Position numbers and translations under genes: made by a program
Notes under the pieces: generated by a model
Told to the model about the DNA's origin: nothing
The model's database searches: none
The model's input: only the letters and a program-made list of their open reading frames with translations
DNA from: JACCTU01 sp963700495
Lineage (GTDB): Bacteria > Actinomycetota > Thermoleophilia > Gaiellales > Gaiellaceae
NCBI GenBank assembly: GCA_963700495.1
Contig: CAVOXT010000004.1
Location: 124,001-188,000 of the forward strand
Reading direction: 5' to 3'
Length of the DNA stretch: 64,000 nt
In this document: positions 42,263 to 51,924 of the stretch, one piece after another
How the letters are laid out: each line of letters starts with the position of its first letter
Position numbering within the stretch: position 1 is the first letter of the stretch

Positions 42263-43186
42263 AGCTTTCTGCCGAAGATCGTGATCCCCGAGTACTCGCT
42301 CAGGTTCTGCGTCAGCAGCGTCGCGGCCGTGCGGCCGACGAGCGGGACGCGCAGCACATGGCGCAGGCGGCGGCGCTGCCGGATCACGTCGTAGCCCTCG
42401 GCCTGCTCGAGCCGGGTGATCGCGACCCCGGCGGCGGCGAATGCGGCGACGTACGCCCACATCGTGTGCACGTGCTCGTTGATCCCGTATGCCTTCTCGG
42501 ACTCCTGCTGTGGGTTGTCCTCGCTGGCGCCCGGAGCGCGCGTCCCCTCGTTCAGCGCGGCGACGACGCCGCGGCGCCGGGTCACGCGGGCCATCTCCTT
42601 CAGCATCTTCCTGCGCGTCGATGGCGTGGTGGAGGCTCGCGACGCAGTAGACGAGGTCGAACGCGCGGTCGGCGAACGGGAGGTTCTCGCCGTCGGCCTG
42701 CACGCGCTCGAACGGGCCGACGTGCCGCTCGTAGAACTCGCCACGGCCGAGGCCGATGACCGGGTCGGCGAGGATGTCCGTCGCGACGTAGTCGACGCCG
42801 CGCGGGACCATGTGCAGCGCGCCCCAGCAGCGGGCCGCCCCCACCTCGAGCACGCGCAGGCCCGGCTTCACGTAGCGGCGGAGCAGCAGGTTGAAGGAGT
42901 GCTCGTTCGCCGACCAGGTCGGGTCGTCCCAGGGCACCGCGGGCAGGAGCAGGTCGGTCGAGTCGTCCTGCGCGTACCACCCCTCCGCGCGCGCCTTCTC
43001 CGGCCACGCCTCGAGCTCGCGGCGCTTCTCGGCGATCCCGGGCAGCCGGTCGTCGAGCATCCTCGGCATCCCGTCGTCGACGGTGAAGCTGCCCCCGCAG
43101 GCCGCGCAGGCGAGCTGCTCCCCGTTCAGGTCGAGCTCGGACGAGCAGACCGGGCAGCGGAGGACTTCCAGAAGGGACGACCGCAT
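42259..43186 (-). CDS. SAM-dependent methyltransferase with N-terminal zinc ribbon (one frameshift)
   Basis: About 309 codons. Residues 1-45 resemble a Trm112-like ribbon: LEVLRCPVCSSELDLNGEQLACAACGGSFTVDDGMPRML (four Cys). Class I methyltransferase core: VLEVGAARCWGALHM, YVATDIL, VQADGENLPFADRAFDLVYCVASLHHAID, then in a second phase KMLKEMARVTRRRGVVAALNEGTRAP and a tail ending ITIFGRKL. Break near 42610. Likely modifies a sugar or lipid carrier in the glycan pathway. Start of the coupled pair with the permease. Confidence 0.87.
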
Positions 43187-43253
43187 CGAGCGGTAGCGTA
43201 GGCTCCACGACGGCACACAAGCCGCTAACAGGCGTCCTTTACCCTTTCCGTCC

Positions 43254-45045
43254 GTGATTGCGCTCGTCGCGATCGCCGCCCTGGCTGCGTCGTACGCGGT
43301 GATCTGGGCGGCGCTCCGTTCCCCGCTCGCCAGCCGTTTGTCAGCCGTCCCCCGGGACGACCGCTGGCAGGATCGCGCGACACCGCTCGTAGGCGGTTTC
43401 GGCATCCTCGCCGGCCTCCTCGCCGGCTCGGTGCTCGCGGTCGCGATCGGCGTCGTCGAGCCGAGCTCGGAGCTCTGGGGCGTGCTGGCCGGCTGCGGCC
43501 TGCTCTTCCTCGCCGGGTTCGTCGACGACGTGTACGCGCTGCCGGTCTGGGCGAAGCTCGGGGCGCAGATCGGGGCGGCAGCGATCGCGCTCGCGAGCGG
43601 GCTCACGGTCGAGCTGGTCGGCAGCGACTGGATCGCGGTACCGCTCGCGATGGTCTGGCTCGTCGGGATGACGAACGCGTTCAACCTGCTCGACAACATG
43701 GACGGCCTCGCCGCGACCCTGGCCGCGATCGCGGCCGGCTACTTCGCGCTCGACGCCGTCACGGTTCACCCGAACGACACGGTGCTGGTGCTCGCGGTCT
43801 CGCTTGCGCTCGCCTGCGTCGGCTTCCTGCGCTTCAACCTGCGCGTCCGCGGGCCGGCCGAGGCCTTCATGGGGGACTCGGGGAGCCAGGTGCTCGGCTT
43901 CGCGGTTGCGTGCTTCGGTCTGCTGTCGAGCTACAAGGTCGCCGGCGCGACGGCCGCGACGCTGCTGCTCCCGATCCTGATCCTCGCGGTGCCGATCCTG
44001 GACACCACGCTCGTGACCGTCGTGCGCCTGCTCGAGGGCCGCCCGATCCACCAGGGCGGGCGCGACCACACCTCGCACCGGCTCGTCTACCACGGGCTCT
44101 CCGAGAAGCGCTCGGTCGTGCTGCTCGCGCTCGTCGCGGCGGCGCTCGGCGGGACGAGCTTCGCGTACGCGGTGCTGGACAACACGCGAGTGACGCTCTT
44201 CGGCGTGCTGCTGACGTTCGCGCTGCTCGTGCAGTTCGCGAGCCTCCTCTCCGACGTCGACCGCGACGCGCCCGCTGCGACGTCGCTCCTCGCGCTGCAC
44301 CGGCGCCGGCTCGTCGAGGTGGTCGTCGACTTCGCGTTGATCTGTGCGGCGTTCCTCGCCGCGTATCTGCTCCGCGTCGACGGAGAGGGGACGGTCTCCC
44401 AGAGGTCCATCTTCACGACGGCGCTTCCGATCGTGCTGGCCGCGCGGTACCTCGCGTTTATCCCGTTCGGTCTCTACCGAGGTGTGTGGCGGTACGCCGG
44501 CGCTCGCGACGCCGTCTCCGTGGTCGCCGCGGTCGTCACCTCCGAGTTCGTCGCGTTCGGCGTGCTCGCGGCGACGCATGACCTCGGCGACTTCCCGAAG
44601 AGCGTGTTCGTGATCGACGCGCTCATCTGCTCCGTGCTCGTCGGTGCGTCTCGCTTCTGGGAGCGCGCCGCCGCGCGCGGGCTCTCGTCGTTCCGGACCG
44701 CGCGGCGCCGGTCGCTGATCGTCGGCGCGGGACGCGGCGGGCGCAGCCTGCTCCGCGAGCTGCGCGAGACACCCGGCGAGCAGGTGGTCGGGTTCGTCGA
44801 CGACGACCAGCGGCTGCGACGGCGCCGGCTCCAGGGTGTGCCCGTGCTCGGAGGCACCGGCGACATCGCCCGCGTCCTCCAACGCGTTCAACCCGACATC
44901 GTCCTCGTGACGATCCCGAATGCCGAGAGGGACCGACTCGATGCCGTGGTCGCCGCCTGCTCGGCCGTAGGCGTGCCGTGCCGCTTCGTGCGGCGCGAGG
45001 TCGACCTCGATCCCGATCGTCATCCTCGGATCCGCGACCGAATGA
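43254..45045 (+). CDS. Undecaprenyl-phosphate sugar-1-phosphate transferase (MraY/WecA) fused to a CapD-like N-terminal domain
   Basis: About 597 codons. Residues 1-340: multi-span polyprenyl-phosphate transferase with DDRWQDRATPLVGGFGILAGLLAG, FLAGFVDDVYALPVWAKLGAQI, TNAFNLLDNMDGLAATLA, FMGDSGSQVLGFAVA and HQGGRDHTSHRLVYHGLS. Residues 350-590: four spans plus Rossmann domain as in WbpM/CapD (FIPFGLYRGVWRYAG, SLIVGAGRGGRSLLRELRE, VGFVDDDQRLRRRRLQGVPVLGGTGDI) but without the short-chain dehydratase body. A single-base slip near 45010 hides the end: in the next phase it reads IVILGSATE then TGA 45043-45045, overlapping the next ATG. Confidence 0.88.
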
Positions 45046-47264
45046 GCGTCGCGACCGCACGCGCCGCGGCCGTTCCGAGGCCGTGGGTCGACCGCCTGCT
45101 CGCGGCGGTGCCGATCCTGTCGATCTACCTCTGGCTCTGCGTGCTGTACGGCTGGGAGGCGTGGGGACACGTGACCCCGTGGCTGAACAGCGACGAGCTC
45201 GAGACGGCGCAGATCTCGCGCTCGATCGCCGAGAGCGGCGACCCCGCGCGGCGCGGCGTCGCGTATCCCATCCACGCGATCTACCCGTACGTGCTCGCAC
45301 CCGTCTGGTGGATCGACGACGTCGGCCAGGCGTACGGGGCAGCCAAGTACCTGAACGTGCTCCTGATGACGGCTGCGGTCTTTCCCGCCTACGGGCTTGC
45401 CCGCATGGTCGTCTCGAAGCCGTGGGCGCTGTTCGCGGCGGTGGGCGCCGGCGCAATCCCAGCGCTCTACTACTCCTCGATGCTCCTCGAGGAGCCGCTC
45501 GCGTACCCGTGGGCGACGCTCTGCGCGTATCTGATCGCGAAGGCGCTTGCGGTGCGCACGCGCTGGTGGATCGGGTCGGCGGTGCTCGCGTCACTGCTCG
45601 CGCCTTTCATCCGCGAGCAGCTGGCGGTCGTGCCCGCCGCCTTCGGACTGGCCGCGCTCGGGCTCGCCGCGACGAGTGGCCGCGCGAAACGCGAGTACGC
45701 GGGCTGGGCCCGCTGGGACTGGGTCGGCGCGATCACGCTGCTCGTCGGCGCCGTGATCGCCGTGAACGCGGCGATCTCGCACCGCTCGTTCGCATGGCTC
45801 ATCTCGACGCTCTACTACAAGGACCGGATGCTCGAGAACGGCCTCTGGGCCGTCGGTGCCCTCGCGGTCGGGGTGGGCGTGCTGCCGATGGTCGCCGGCC
45901 TCGCCGCACTCGTGCGCCCGCGTGGGGAGGTCTGGACGCGTGAGCTTCGCGCTGCGGTCGCCACCATGGGTGCGCTGATCATCGGCTTCGGCTGGTACAC
46001 GGCTGTCAAGGCGGCGTACATCTCGACGACGTTCTCGACGCTCGTCGTCGAGCGCAACCTGATCTACGTCGCGCCGCTCCTGTTCGTGGGGACCGCGATG
46101 TTCTTCGATCGGCCGCTCGTGCGCTGGTGGGCGGTCGCCGGTGCGACGGGCGTGACGCTCGTCGCGCTGCTCGCCGCGTACCAGTACAAGATGGACGTTC
46201 GCGTCTACTCCGATGCGCCGGGCTTCTCGCTCCTGCAGGCCGCGAACCGCGCGTACGAGTGGACTCCCGAGCATGCGCGCAACGTGCTCGTCGGAATGCT
46301 CGTGCTGTCCGTGCTCGTGGTCGTGCTGCCGCGGGTGCTCCCCGGCGGCGTGCGGCCGGTGCTCGCGCTCACTGCAGTGCTCGTGCTCACCTGGTCGATC
46401 GCGGGCCAGATGTCGGCGGCGAGTGCGTCGAACACGTTTTCCGAGGAGATCTCGAGCGACATCGACCGGCCGTTCGACTGGGTCGATCGCGCGACCGGCG
46501 GAGCGCCGGCGATGTACCTCGGTCAGCGGCTGACCGACTACAACGGGATCTGGCAGATGGAGTTCTGGAACCGGTCGATCAAGCACGTCTGGTCGACGGA
46601 CGGCAGCGCGCCGGGCCCGGGACCGACGCTGACGCCGGACCTCGTCAACACCCAGACGGGCGCGATCACGCCGCCTCCGACCGAGGTCGAGTACGTCGTC
46701 ACCGACCCTGGGATCGACGTCGTCGGCGAGGAGGTCGCGCGCCATGCGCACTATGCTGCGGGCACGAAGACGTTCTGGCGGCTGTTCAAGATCACGCCGC
46801 CTCTCCGTCTCCAGAACTCCGCGCGAAACGTCTCGCAGGACGGGTGGGCTGCGAAGCAGAGCGACTACTCGCAGTTCGCGACGCCGGGCGGCAAACCGGG
46901 CTTCGCCGTCGTCCGTGTTCACCGGAAGGCGTGGGGCGGAAAGGACGTGCCCTCGCGTGTGACGATCAGAGTCGGGAAGCTGCGCCGCGGCGCCGACAAG
47001 CAGCCGGCGCTCGGCGCGGTCACGGACACCTGCTCGTTCACGATCAACCGCCTCGAGGACCGCACTTTCCTGCTCAAGACGCCGGCGCCGCCGTTCCACG
47101 TCGACGTGCGGATCGCGAAGACGTTCGTCCCCCACGAGCTCGACCCGAACATCTCCGACACCCGCGAGCTCGGCGCCCAGCTCGAGTACAGCTTCTCGCC
47201 AGCGGGCGACGTGCCGCCGGAGCGCCGCGGCTGCGCGGCCGGGCTCCGCGGTCCCGGGCGCTAG
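45042..47264 (+). CDS. Multi-span membrane glycosyltransferase (GT39/ArnT-like)
   Basis: 740 aa from ATG 45042 (SVATARAAAVPRPWVDRLLA). About eleven membrane spans in residues 20-470. The first external loop has HVTPWLNSDELETAQISRSIAESGDP, with the acidic pair typical of GT-C enzymes, and AYPIHAIYPYVLAPVWWIDD. The C-terminal 270 residues are external and beta-rich (TDTCSFTINRLEDRTFLL). Probably transfers a sugar from a lipid carrier outside the membrane. Distantly similar in layout to the protein at 52877-54931. It reads as one unbroken frame with the preceding gene only because of the slip described there. Confidence 0.85.
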   Translation: MSVATARAAAVPRPWVDRLLAAVPILSIYLWLCVLYGWEAWGHVTPWLNSDELETAQISRSIAESGDPARRGVAYPIHAIYPYVLAPVWWIDDVGQAYGAAKYLNVLLMTAAVFPAYGLARMVVSKPWALFAAVGAGAIPALYYSSMLLEEPLAYPWATLCAYLIAKALAVRTRWWIGSAVLASLLAPFIREQLAVVPAAFGLAALGLAATSGRAKREYAGWARWDWVGAITLLVGAVIAVNAAISHRSFAWLISTLYYKDRMLENGLWAVGALAVGVGVLPMVAGLAALVRPRGEVWTRELRAAVATMGALIIGFGWYTAVKAAYISTTFSTLVVERNLIYVAPLLFVGTAMFFDRPLVRWWAVAGATGVTLVALLAAYQYKMDVRVYSDAPGFSLLQAANRAYEWTPEHARNVLVGMLVLSVLVVVLPRVLPGGVRPVLALTAVLVLTWSIAGQMSAASASNTFSEEISSDIDRPFDWVDRATGGAPAMYLGQRLTDYNGIWQMEFWNRSIKHVWSTDGSAPGPGPTLTPDLVNTQTGAITPPPTEVEYVVTDPGIDVVGEEVARHAHYAAGTKTFWRLFKITPPLRLQNSARNVSQDGWAAKQSDYSQFATPGGKPGFAVVRVHRKAWGGKDVPSRVTIRVGKLRRGADKQPALGAVTDTCSFTINRLEDRTFLLKTPAPPFHVDVRIAKTFVPHELDPNISDTRELGAQLEYSFSPAGDVPPERRGCAAGLRGPGR

Positions 47265-47265
47265 C

Positions 47266-48012
47266 TCAGACACGGACTCGGAACCTGCGGCCGCCGGCGC
47301 CGCGAACCTCGACGAAGGCGAGGGCCGGACCGTGGTAGGAGCCGCGATACGTCACCGCCACGACTCCGCGTGAGCGCGGGAGCAGCTCGCGAGGCGCTGC
47401 TCGAAGGCGGGCGACCGTGCGGCCGCGCGCGACGAGCTCGACCGTGACTCGTCCGTGCGGGAGCGCCTCGGTCACGTTGCCTCGGTTCGTCAGCGCGACC
47501 TCGAGCATCCGTGCGCGCCCGCTGCGGCGGATCCTCAGCCCTGCGACCGCGAGCTTCCGGATCACCGGTCCCGGCACTCGAACCACGACCCGGACGCCGA
47601 TCCTCATGCGGACCCCGACGCCGCCGTTCTGCAGCGGGCGGGTGGTGAGGAGCAGCACGGCGTGATGGTCGCCCGGCTCGGCCCGCGACGGTGCGTGCGA
47701 GGAGATCCGAAGGACGGCGGTCCCGGCTGCCGGAATCGCGAGCCGCTTCGGCGCGAGGCTCAGCCATGACGGGGCGGCGCGCGCGACGAGCTTCGGCCTG
47801 CCGCGCGCGTCGAGCACGACGCCGCTCGTGGCGGCGGTGACGACGACCCGCGTCGAGGCGAAGTTCCGCAGCGTGATCGGCGCCACCTCGCTGCGGGCCA
47901 GCGCAAGCCTGGACGGCGAGGCCGAGAGCGAGACGAGCGGCCGCTCGCGGGCGGCGCCCGTTGAGAGAGCGACGAGCGCCGACACCGCGAGCGCACCGAA
48001 CGTCGAAGTCAC
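47266..48012 (-). CDS. Secreted protein with DUF916/WxL-like beta domain
   Basis: 248 aa. Short signal peptide (TFGALAVSALVALSTGAARE). Two Ig-like regions: PLVSLSASPSRLALARSEVAPITLRNFASTRVVVTAA with PSWLSLAPKRLAIPAAGTAVLRI, then HHAVLLLTTRPLQNGGVGVRMRIGVRVVVRVPG and MLEVALTNRGNVTEALPHGRVTVELVARGRTVARLRA. The pattern resembles the peptidoglycan-binding DUF916 proteins that accompany WxL proteins, but there is no C-terminal anchor. GTG 48012 overlaps the stop of the lamin-tail gene by 4 bases, so the two are translated together. Confidence 0.7.
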   Translation of the reverse strand: MTSTFGALAVSALVALSTGAARERPLVSLSASPSRLALARSEVAPITLRNFASTRVVVTAATSGVVLDARGRPKLVARAAPSWLSLAPKRLAIPAAGTAVLRISSHAPSRAEPGDHHAVLLLTTRPLQNGGVGVRMRIGVRVVVRVPGPVIRKLAVAGLRIRRSGRARMLEVALTNRGNVTEALPHGRVTVELVARGRTVARLRAAPRELLPRSRGVVAVTYRGSYHGPALAFVEVRGAGGRRFRVRV

Positions 48013-49094
48013 CGGCCGATCACCGTGAAGGTGAGCGTGGCCGTGTAGCGGCCCGGCGGGACCGCCGGCAACGGGCCCGCAAAGCCGACGTTCGTCGGCC
48101 AGACGTCTCCTGCTCCCGACGTCGGTGCGGACGTCGTGCCGACCGCGAGCGAGGCCGGCGCGATCGGCACCGGCACGAGCGCGCCGCCGCCGAGTGCCGA
48201 GCCGAGCACGCCGCCGGGCGGCGCGGACGCCTGAAGCGCCAGCGGGAGGTCGGCGGGCGCGAACGCGGCGCGCTGGACGCTGAGCGAGTACCCGGCGGCA
48301 TGGTTGCTCAGAACGGTGACCCGCTCCGACAGCGGTGCGGGAGTGACACCGGCCGTCGTCGAGCCGAACTCGAGAGCCGCGCGCTCGAGCGACAGCGACA
48401 AGGCGGGCTGCACGTCGACGGCGACGGTCGCGCTGGACGACGCGCTCGGTGTCTGCGGCGGCTGCGACGTGCAGGCGTGCGCCGGCGAGGCGGAGTTGCG
48501 AGGAGCGGGGGCTCCGCCCGAGAGGTCGGTCGAGTTGGCGTCGGAGTCGAGGCAGCCTTCCCCGCCGCGGATCGCCGCGGTGGTGCTGGTCAGCGCCGCT
48601 GCGGGAGCGGCTCCCTCGTAGTCACCCGCAGTGCCGTAGCCGGCGAGGTCCTCGAGCAGCGCATTCGCGCTGCAGCTTCCAGCGGTCGCGCCGCACGTGA
48701 GCGCGGCCGTACCGCGCACGACCGCGATCTTCCCGCTCGTCGCGCTGAGGTTGGTCGCCCCGGTTGCGTCGGGTGCCGGGAGCGCGCCGCCCGTCGTGCC
48801 TCCGGCGAGCTCGATCAGGTAGTAGCGGCCGGGCTGAATCGCTCCGGTGAGCGGTGTCGACTGCCAGGTCGTTCCGGCCGCTGTTGCGTACTGCAACGTC
48901 CAGCCGCTGACGTCGACCGGTGCCGAGCCGCGGTTGAAGAGCTCGACGTAGTCGGAGGCGAAGGGGGCGCCGGCGTTTCCGCCTCCGCCGAAGATCTGTG
49001 AGATGACGACGGCGCCCGTGCCGCTTCCGGCCGCGGAGGGAACTGCGAGCACTGTGGCGACGAGCAAGACAGCGAGCAGACGGACACGACGCAT
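48009..49094 (-). CDS. Secreted lamin-tail domain (LTD) protein
   Basis: 361 aa. Signal peptide RRVRLLAVLLVATVLAVPSAAG. Residues about 25-150 are a lamin tail domain: GAVVISQIFGGGGNAGAPFASDYVELFNRGSAPVDVSGWTLQYA, WQSTPLTGAIQPGRYYLIELAGG, KIAVVRGTAAL. A Ser/Pro linker (QPPQTPSASSS) leads to a C-terminal beta domain (VQPALSLSLERAALEFGSTTAG..., RYTATLTFTVIGR) resembling WxL-type repeats. Likely a surface adhesin or cell-wall protein. Paired with the next gene. Confidence 0.85.
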   Translation of the reverse strand: MRRVRLLAVLLVATVLAVPSAAGSGTGAVVISQIFGGGGNAGAPFASDYVELFNRGSAPVDVSGWTLQYATAAGTTWQSTPLTGAIQPGRYYLIELAGGTTGGALPAPDATGATNLSATSGKIAVVRGTAALTCGATAGSCSANALLEDLAGYGTAGDYEGAAPAAALTSTTAAIRGGEGCLDSDANSTDLSGGAPAPRNSASPAHACTSQPPQTPSASSSATVAVDVQPALSLSLERAALEFGSTTAGVTPAPLSERVTVLSNHAAGYSLSVQRAAFAPADLPLALQASAPPGGVLGSALGGGALVPVPIAPASLAVGTTSAPTSGAGDVWPTNVGFAGPLPAVPPGRYTATLTFTVIGR

Positions 49095-49205
49095 TGGCGA
49101 CTCCGATCGGGAGAAGGACGGTTCCTCTGCGTGGTAGCCGTGCCGGCTCGCGGCCGAAAGTGTCCTTTGCTCTCTTGTGACGCTTTCGCGCGGAAGTCTT
49201 GACGG

Positions 49206-49961
49206 TTAGAGCGCTTTGAGCCGCTCGGGGTGCTTCCGCACGAAGCGGAGCATCCCGCGCAGGTGCCACAGCGTGTGCCGCGACCAGAACGTGCGGTCGA
49301 CGACGGCCGCGTAGTCGTGCGTGACGACCGCGCCGGGCACGTACCACCGCTCCCAGCCGGCCTGCGCGGCGCGGTAGCCGAGGTCGATGTCCTCGCCGTA
49401 GTGGCGGAAGCCGGCATCCCACCCGCCGAGCTCGTCGAGCATCGCCCGCCGCATGAGCAGGAACGCTCCGAGCAGCCAGTCCGCCTGCACCGGCACCGTC
49501 GGACGCTCGTCGAGCTGGTAGTGCTCCCGCTGGCTGTACGCGCCGCGGAGCAGGCGAAGCGGCGTGCGCCGCACGATCGTGCCGCCGACGGTGGGAAAGC
49601 GCCGCCGCGACGGCTGCCACGTGCCGTCCGGCCACCGCAGCTGCGGCCCCGCGATCCCGGCCCGCTCGCGCCCCTCCATGAACGCACGAAGCGTCCCGAC
49701 GGCGCCGGGCTCCGGGAGCGCGTCGGGGTTCGCGACGAGCACGAGCTCACCGCCGGTCGCAGCGATCCCCTGGTTCACATTCGCCGCAAACGTGAGCGGC
49801 CGGGCGTTGCGAAGCACGCGCGTACCCTCGGGCTCGCCGCGGACGCTGCCCGGCACGTTCTCGACCAGCACGAGCTCGTCGACCTGCGGGCGCAAGAGCG
49901 GGACCGCGCGCTCGACCTCGTCGGCGTGCCCGTGGGAGACGACGATCGCGGAGACGGTCAC
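49206..49961 (-). CDS. Family 2 glycosyltransferase (rhamnosyltransferase-like)
   Basis: 251 aa. GT-A fold: VSAIVVSHGHADEVERAVPLLRPQVDELVLVENV, then ANVNQGIAATGGELVLVANPDALPEPGA (metal-binding Asp region), ADWLLGAFLLMRRAMLDELGGWDAGFRHYGEDIDLGYRAAQAGW with the ED acceptor-side motif. GTG 49961 overlaps the stop of the upstream glycosyltransferase. Last gene of a chain of coupled genes. Confidence 0.94.
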   Translation of the reverse strand: MTVSAIVVSHGHADEVERAVPLLRPQVDELVLVENVPGSVRGEPEGTRVLRNARPLTFAANVNQGIAATGGELVLVANPDALPEPGAVGTLRAFMEGRERAGIAGPQLRWPDGTWQPSRRRFPTVGGTIVRRTPLRLLRGAYSQREHYQLDERPTVPVQADWLLGAFLLMRRAMLDELGGWDAGFRHYGEDIDLGYRAAQAGWERWYVPGAVVTHDYAAVVDRTFWSRHTLWHLRGMLRFVRKHPERLKAL

Positions 49962-50959
49962 GCCAGCAGCTCGCGGTAGACGTCGAGCGTCCGCCGTGCC
50001 GTCTCCTCCCAGCTGAACCGCCGGGCACGCTCGAGGCCGGCGGCGACCAGCCGCTCGCGGTCGTCGAGCGCGGTGCGGACCGCGCCGGCGAGATCGCGCG
50101 CTTCGGCGAAGACGGCCGCGTCGCCCGCGACCTCGCGAAGTGCCTCGTCGGGCGCGGCGACGACCGGCGTGCCGCTCGCCATCGCCTCGACGACGGGCAG
50201 GCCGAACCCCTCGTAGCGTGACGGGAGCACGAGCGCGGCCGCGCCGCGGTAGAGGTCTGCAAGATCCTGCTTCGACACGTAGCCGCGGACGTCGACGCCT
50301 GCGAGGCGCAGCTCCTCGGTGAGGCGCTTGTCCTTCGGAGGTCCGGCCGCGACGAGCGGCAGGCCGACAGCCGAGGCTGCGGCGGCGGCGGCGAGCGGGT
50401 CCTTGCGCTCCTGGATCGCGCCCACGAAGAGCAGATACGTCCCGCGGCCGCCGCTTCCCGGGCTGAAGGCGGGATCGACCCCGAGGGGCGTCACGACGAC
50501 CTTCGCCTCGGGCACGCCGTAGATCTCGATGAGATCTCGCTTCGTCCGCTCGGAGATCGCGAGCACGCGCGCGGCGCGGTGCACCGAGCGGGGGACGACG
50601 CGGCGGAAGACGAACCGGTCTCTCCAGCTCATCAGCGAGCCGTGGCGCTCGAAGCTCAGGTCCTGCACGGTGAGGACGGCGGGACAGGCAAGCCGCGGCG
50701 GGAGCGCGTGGACGAAGTGTGCGAGACGCGGCCGGAGCCTGCGCAGCGCCCGCGGGACCGACCACGCCATCCGCAGCTCCTGGGAGCTCGTCGAGAGGAC
50801 GATCGGCTCGATGCCGGGCGGGACGAATGCGGCCTGACGCACGAGCGCGGCGATCCGCAGGTTTCCCTTGATCGGGACGAGCGTGCGCAGGAGGTTCTCG
50901 ACGTACGTCTCGTCGCCGGTGCGGCCGCGGCCGAGGTAGTCGGCGTCGACGACGATCAC
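49958..50959 (-). CDS. Family 4 glycosyltransferase
   Basis: 333 aa GT-B enzyme. N-terminal domain IVVDADYLGRGRTGDETYVENLLRTL; C-terminal nucleotide-sugar domain YLLFVGAIQERKDPLAAAAAA, GYVSKQDLADLYRGAAALVLPSRYEGFGLPVVEAMASGTPVVAAPDEALREVAGDAAVFAEA with the E-x7-E motif. It transfers a sugar with retention, donor unknown. GTG start overlaps the preceding stop by 4 bases. Confidence 0.95.
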   Translation of the reverse strand: MIVVDADYLGRGRTGDETYVENLLRTLVPIKGNLRIAALVRQAAFVPPGIEPIVLSTSSQELRMAWSVPRALRRLRPRLAHFVHALPPRLACPAVLTVQDLSFERHGSLMSWRDRFVFRRVVPRSVHRAARVLAISERTKRDLIEIYGVPEAKVVVTPLGVDPAFSPGSGGRGTYLLFVGAIQERKDPLAAAAAASAVGLPLVAAGPPKDKRLTEELRLAGVDVRGYVSKQDLADLYRGAAALVLPSRYEGFGLPVVEAMASGTPVVAAPDEALREVAGDAAVFAEARDLAGAVRTALDDRERLVAAGLERARRFSWEETARRTLDVYRELLA

Positions 50960-51924
50960 GCCGCCTCCCGGTAGACCTCGACGGTGCGGCGCGCGACGTC
51001 GTCCCACGTGAAGGCTCGGACGCGCTCGAGCCCGAGCAGGCGCAACTCGTCGCGACGCCGGTCGGCCTCGGCGATGCCGGCGGCGATCGACGCCGTGTCG
51101 AGCGGGTCGACGAGGACTGCGGCTCCGCCGGCGACCTCCTCCGTCGCGCCGCCGCGCGACGTGACGACCGGCGTCCCGACGGACATCGCCTCGAGGATCG
51201 GGATGCCGAAGCCCTCGTAGAGCGACGGGTAGAGCAGCGCCCGCGCGCCGCGCAGGAGACGGGCGAGCTCCATATCGTCGACCTCCCCGAGCCGGCGCAC
51301 GCCGTTCGGCGCGACGCTCCCCCACCCGGGCGCTCCGACCACCCGCAGCTCGACGCCTGCACGCGCCGCGGCCTCGGCTGCACGATCGAGATTCTTCCGC
51401 GGCTCGAGCGTTCCAACCGCGAGGACGTAGTCGCCCTCCGCGCTCGGGCCGTCGGGCGAGAGGCCCTCCCGCGGCGGCACGCCGATCACGGTCACTCGCC
51501 CCGGATCGACGTCGAGCAGCTCGACCAGCTCGCGTTTCGTGAACTCCGAGATCGCGATCAGCCTGCGCGCGGCGCGCACGACGCGCGGGACGGCCACGCC
51601 GCTGTACGAGCGGTTCCACCGGTTGAACAGCTCGGGATGACGGAGCACGGCGAGGTCCAGCACCGTCACGACGAGGGGAACGCGCGAACGGAGCGGCGCA
51701 CGAAACGTCGGGCAGTGGAGCACGTCCGCATCGCGGGCTGCGCGGGGCAGTCCCACGGGGTACCAGACGGTGTCGCGGAGCGCCGCCGTCGCGCGTCCCG
51801 TTCCGCCCCACGCGATCTCGCTCAGCTCGACGTGCGCGGGCAGCGTCCGCCGAAGGCCCTCGACGTAGCGGGCCGACCCGGCTCGCGTCAGGCGCAGCGG
51901 CGAGACGTCGAGCGCGACCTTCAC
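50956..51924 (-). CDS. Family 4 glycosyltransferase
   Basis: 322 aa. N-terminus KVALDVSPLRLTRAGSARYVEGLRRTLPA; donor domain YVLAVGTLEPRKNLDRAAEAA, LGEVDDMELARLLRGARALLYPSLYEGFGIPILEAMSVGTPVVTSRGGATEEVAGGAAVLVDP. Similar in order to its two neighbours, so the three probably arose by duplication. Coupled at both ends by GTGA overlaps. Confidence 0.95.
   Translation of the reverse strand: MKVALDVSPLRLTRAGSARYVEGLRRTLPAHVELSEIAWGGTGRATAALRDTVWYPVGLPRAARDADVLHCPTFRAPLRSRVPLVVTVLDLAVLRHPELFNRWNRSYSGVAVPRVVRAARRLIAISEFTKRELVELLDVDPGRVTVIGVPPREGLSPDGPSAEGDYVLAVGTLEPRKNLDRAAEAAARAGVELRVVGAPGWGSVAPNGVRRLGEVDDMELARLLRGARALLYPSLYEGFGIPILEAMSVGTPVVTSRGGATEEVAGGAAVLVDPLDTASIAAGIAEADRRRDELRLLGLERVRAFTWDDVARRTVEVYREAA

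Noticed and set aside
43341..45275. Long antisense frame of 644 codons
   Set aside because: Arg/Asp/Glu-rich low-complexity translation typical of the antisense phase of GC-rich genes; no domain and no binding site.
43254..47264. A single 1,336-aa protein combining WecA, CapD-like and GT39 domains
   Set aside because: Shifting one base near 45010 gives the natural C-terminus IVILGSATE and a TGA overlapping the ATG of the third part; the three-part fusion is an artefact.
45591..47273. Long antisense frame of 560 codons
   Set aside because: Same composition artefact opposite a clearly conserved membrane glycosyltransferase.
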